Of a DNA stretch of 64,000 nucleotides, positions 63,860 through 64,000 are shown piece by piece. A model generated the notes under the pieces. It was not told the DNA's origin and searched no databases. It saw only the letters and a list, made by a program, of their open reading frames with translations. The position numbers were made by a program, and so were the translations under genes. Numbering within the stretch: the stretch's first letter is position 1; every line of letters starts with the position of its first letter. Source of the DNA: Acidocella sp. GTDB lineage: Bacteria > Pseudomonadota > Alphaproteobacteria > Acetobacterales > Acetobacteraceae. Location: NCBI GenBank assembly GCA_027308685.1, contig DAIDEE010000065.1, positions 21,476 to 85,475 of the forward strand. Direction: 5' to 3'.

Positions 63860-64000
63860 TGTTGAGTGCCACTGAGAATTGACCCTTTAGGCGCGGAATT
63901 TTCACTGAGACCTGACCCATGTTTTGACCCCTCCCTGGCTTTGATCAGGGGATTTAGGAGTGATCGACATGGCGTTATTGAGCGTAATTCGTCGCTGGCA
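63860..64000 (+). mobile_element. Left end of an IS21-family insertion sequence (runs off right edge)
   Basis: From about TGTTGAGTGCC (63860) the sequence has the multiple short terminal repeats typical of IS21 elements: ACTGAGAATTGACCC (63871-63885), ACTGAGACCTGACCC (63904-63918) and a shorter TTTTGACCC (63922-63930). An istA-like start follows at 63969. The right end, istB and target duplication lie outside the window, and the exact left boundary is estimated. Confidence 0.6.
63969..64000 (+). CDS. istA: IS21 transposase IstA, first residues
   Basis: ATG 63969 begins MALLSVIRRW, the usual N-terminus of IstA proteins just before their helix-turn-helix. AGGAG (63957-63961) lies 7 nt before the ATG. 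Only ten full codons are in the window, so the call rests on this start and on the terminal repeats upstream. Confidence 0.5.
   Translation, partial: MALLSVIRRW

Noticed and set aside
1..64000. CRISPR arrays or long tandem repeats
   Set aside because: No regularly spaced repeated units were seen on reading through; only short inverted repeats and the IS21 terminal repeats.

Overview
The window looks like the chromosome of an alphaproteobacterium. Gene content points that way: TRAP and TctABC solute importers, the Urt urea importer, an otsB-GH15-otsA trehalose unit, an AppA-like BLUF protein, and a relic of bacteriochlorophyll genes. A descent from phototrophic Acetobacteraceae-like ancestors is plausible, but that is inference from families, not from a marker gene. 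No rRNA, tRNA or CRISPR array was recognised.

Layout. 1-180 holds the start of a phosphotriesterase-family gene that runs off the left edge. 1447-6068 is a branched-chain-type ABC importer with a structured leader and a fused double ATPase. 6224-6620 is a decayed fusion of the 5' end of bchE with the 3' end of bchJ. 6870-13398 is a carbohydrate-type catabolic unit (TRAP importer, split transketolase, SDR dehydrogenase) with a divergent LysR regulator and a palindromic operator.

13566-42792 is a roughly 29 kb purine/urea nitrogen island. It begins with an NCS1-transporter/histidine-kinase fusion and its LuxR-type response regulator. These meet, tail to tail, a long minus-strand block running guanine deaminase, OHCU decarboxylase, HIU hydrolase, allantoinase, ureDABCEFG and urtABCDE. 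Divergent plus-strand genes encode allantoate amidohydrolase and a second M20 hydrolase. An 8-oxoguanine deaminase, a BMP-type nucleoside-like ABC importer, uricase and a two-gene xanthine dehydrogenase follow. Together they can import purines, oxidise xanthine to urate and allantoin, split allantoate, import urea and hydrolyse it to ammonia. The fused transporter-kinase is the obvious candidate sensor.

42841-47400 is a quinate/shikimate-type unit (shikimate dehydrogenase-like enzyme, MFS permease, 3-dehydroshikimate dehydratase) with a shared operator-like motif. 47585-50935 holds a flavin-linked cluster: a PNPOx-fold protein, a photolyase-like protein with apparently inverted domain order, and a BLUF-cobalamin-type photoreceptor. 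51128-55870 has a frameshifted aldo/keto reductase, a lipoprotein, a D,D-carboxypeptidase and a secreted hydrolase. 56119-56307 is a tyrosine-recombinase relic. 56406-60287 is the trehalose operon, 60572-63698 a TctABC importer, and the right edge enters an IS21-family element.
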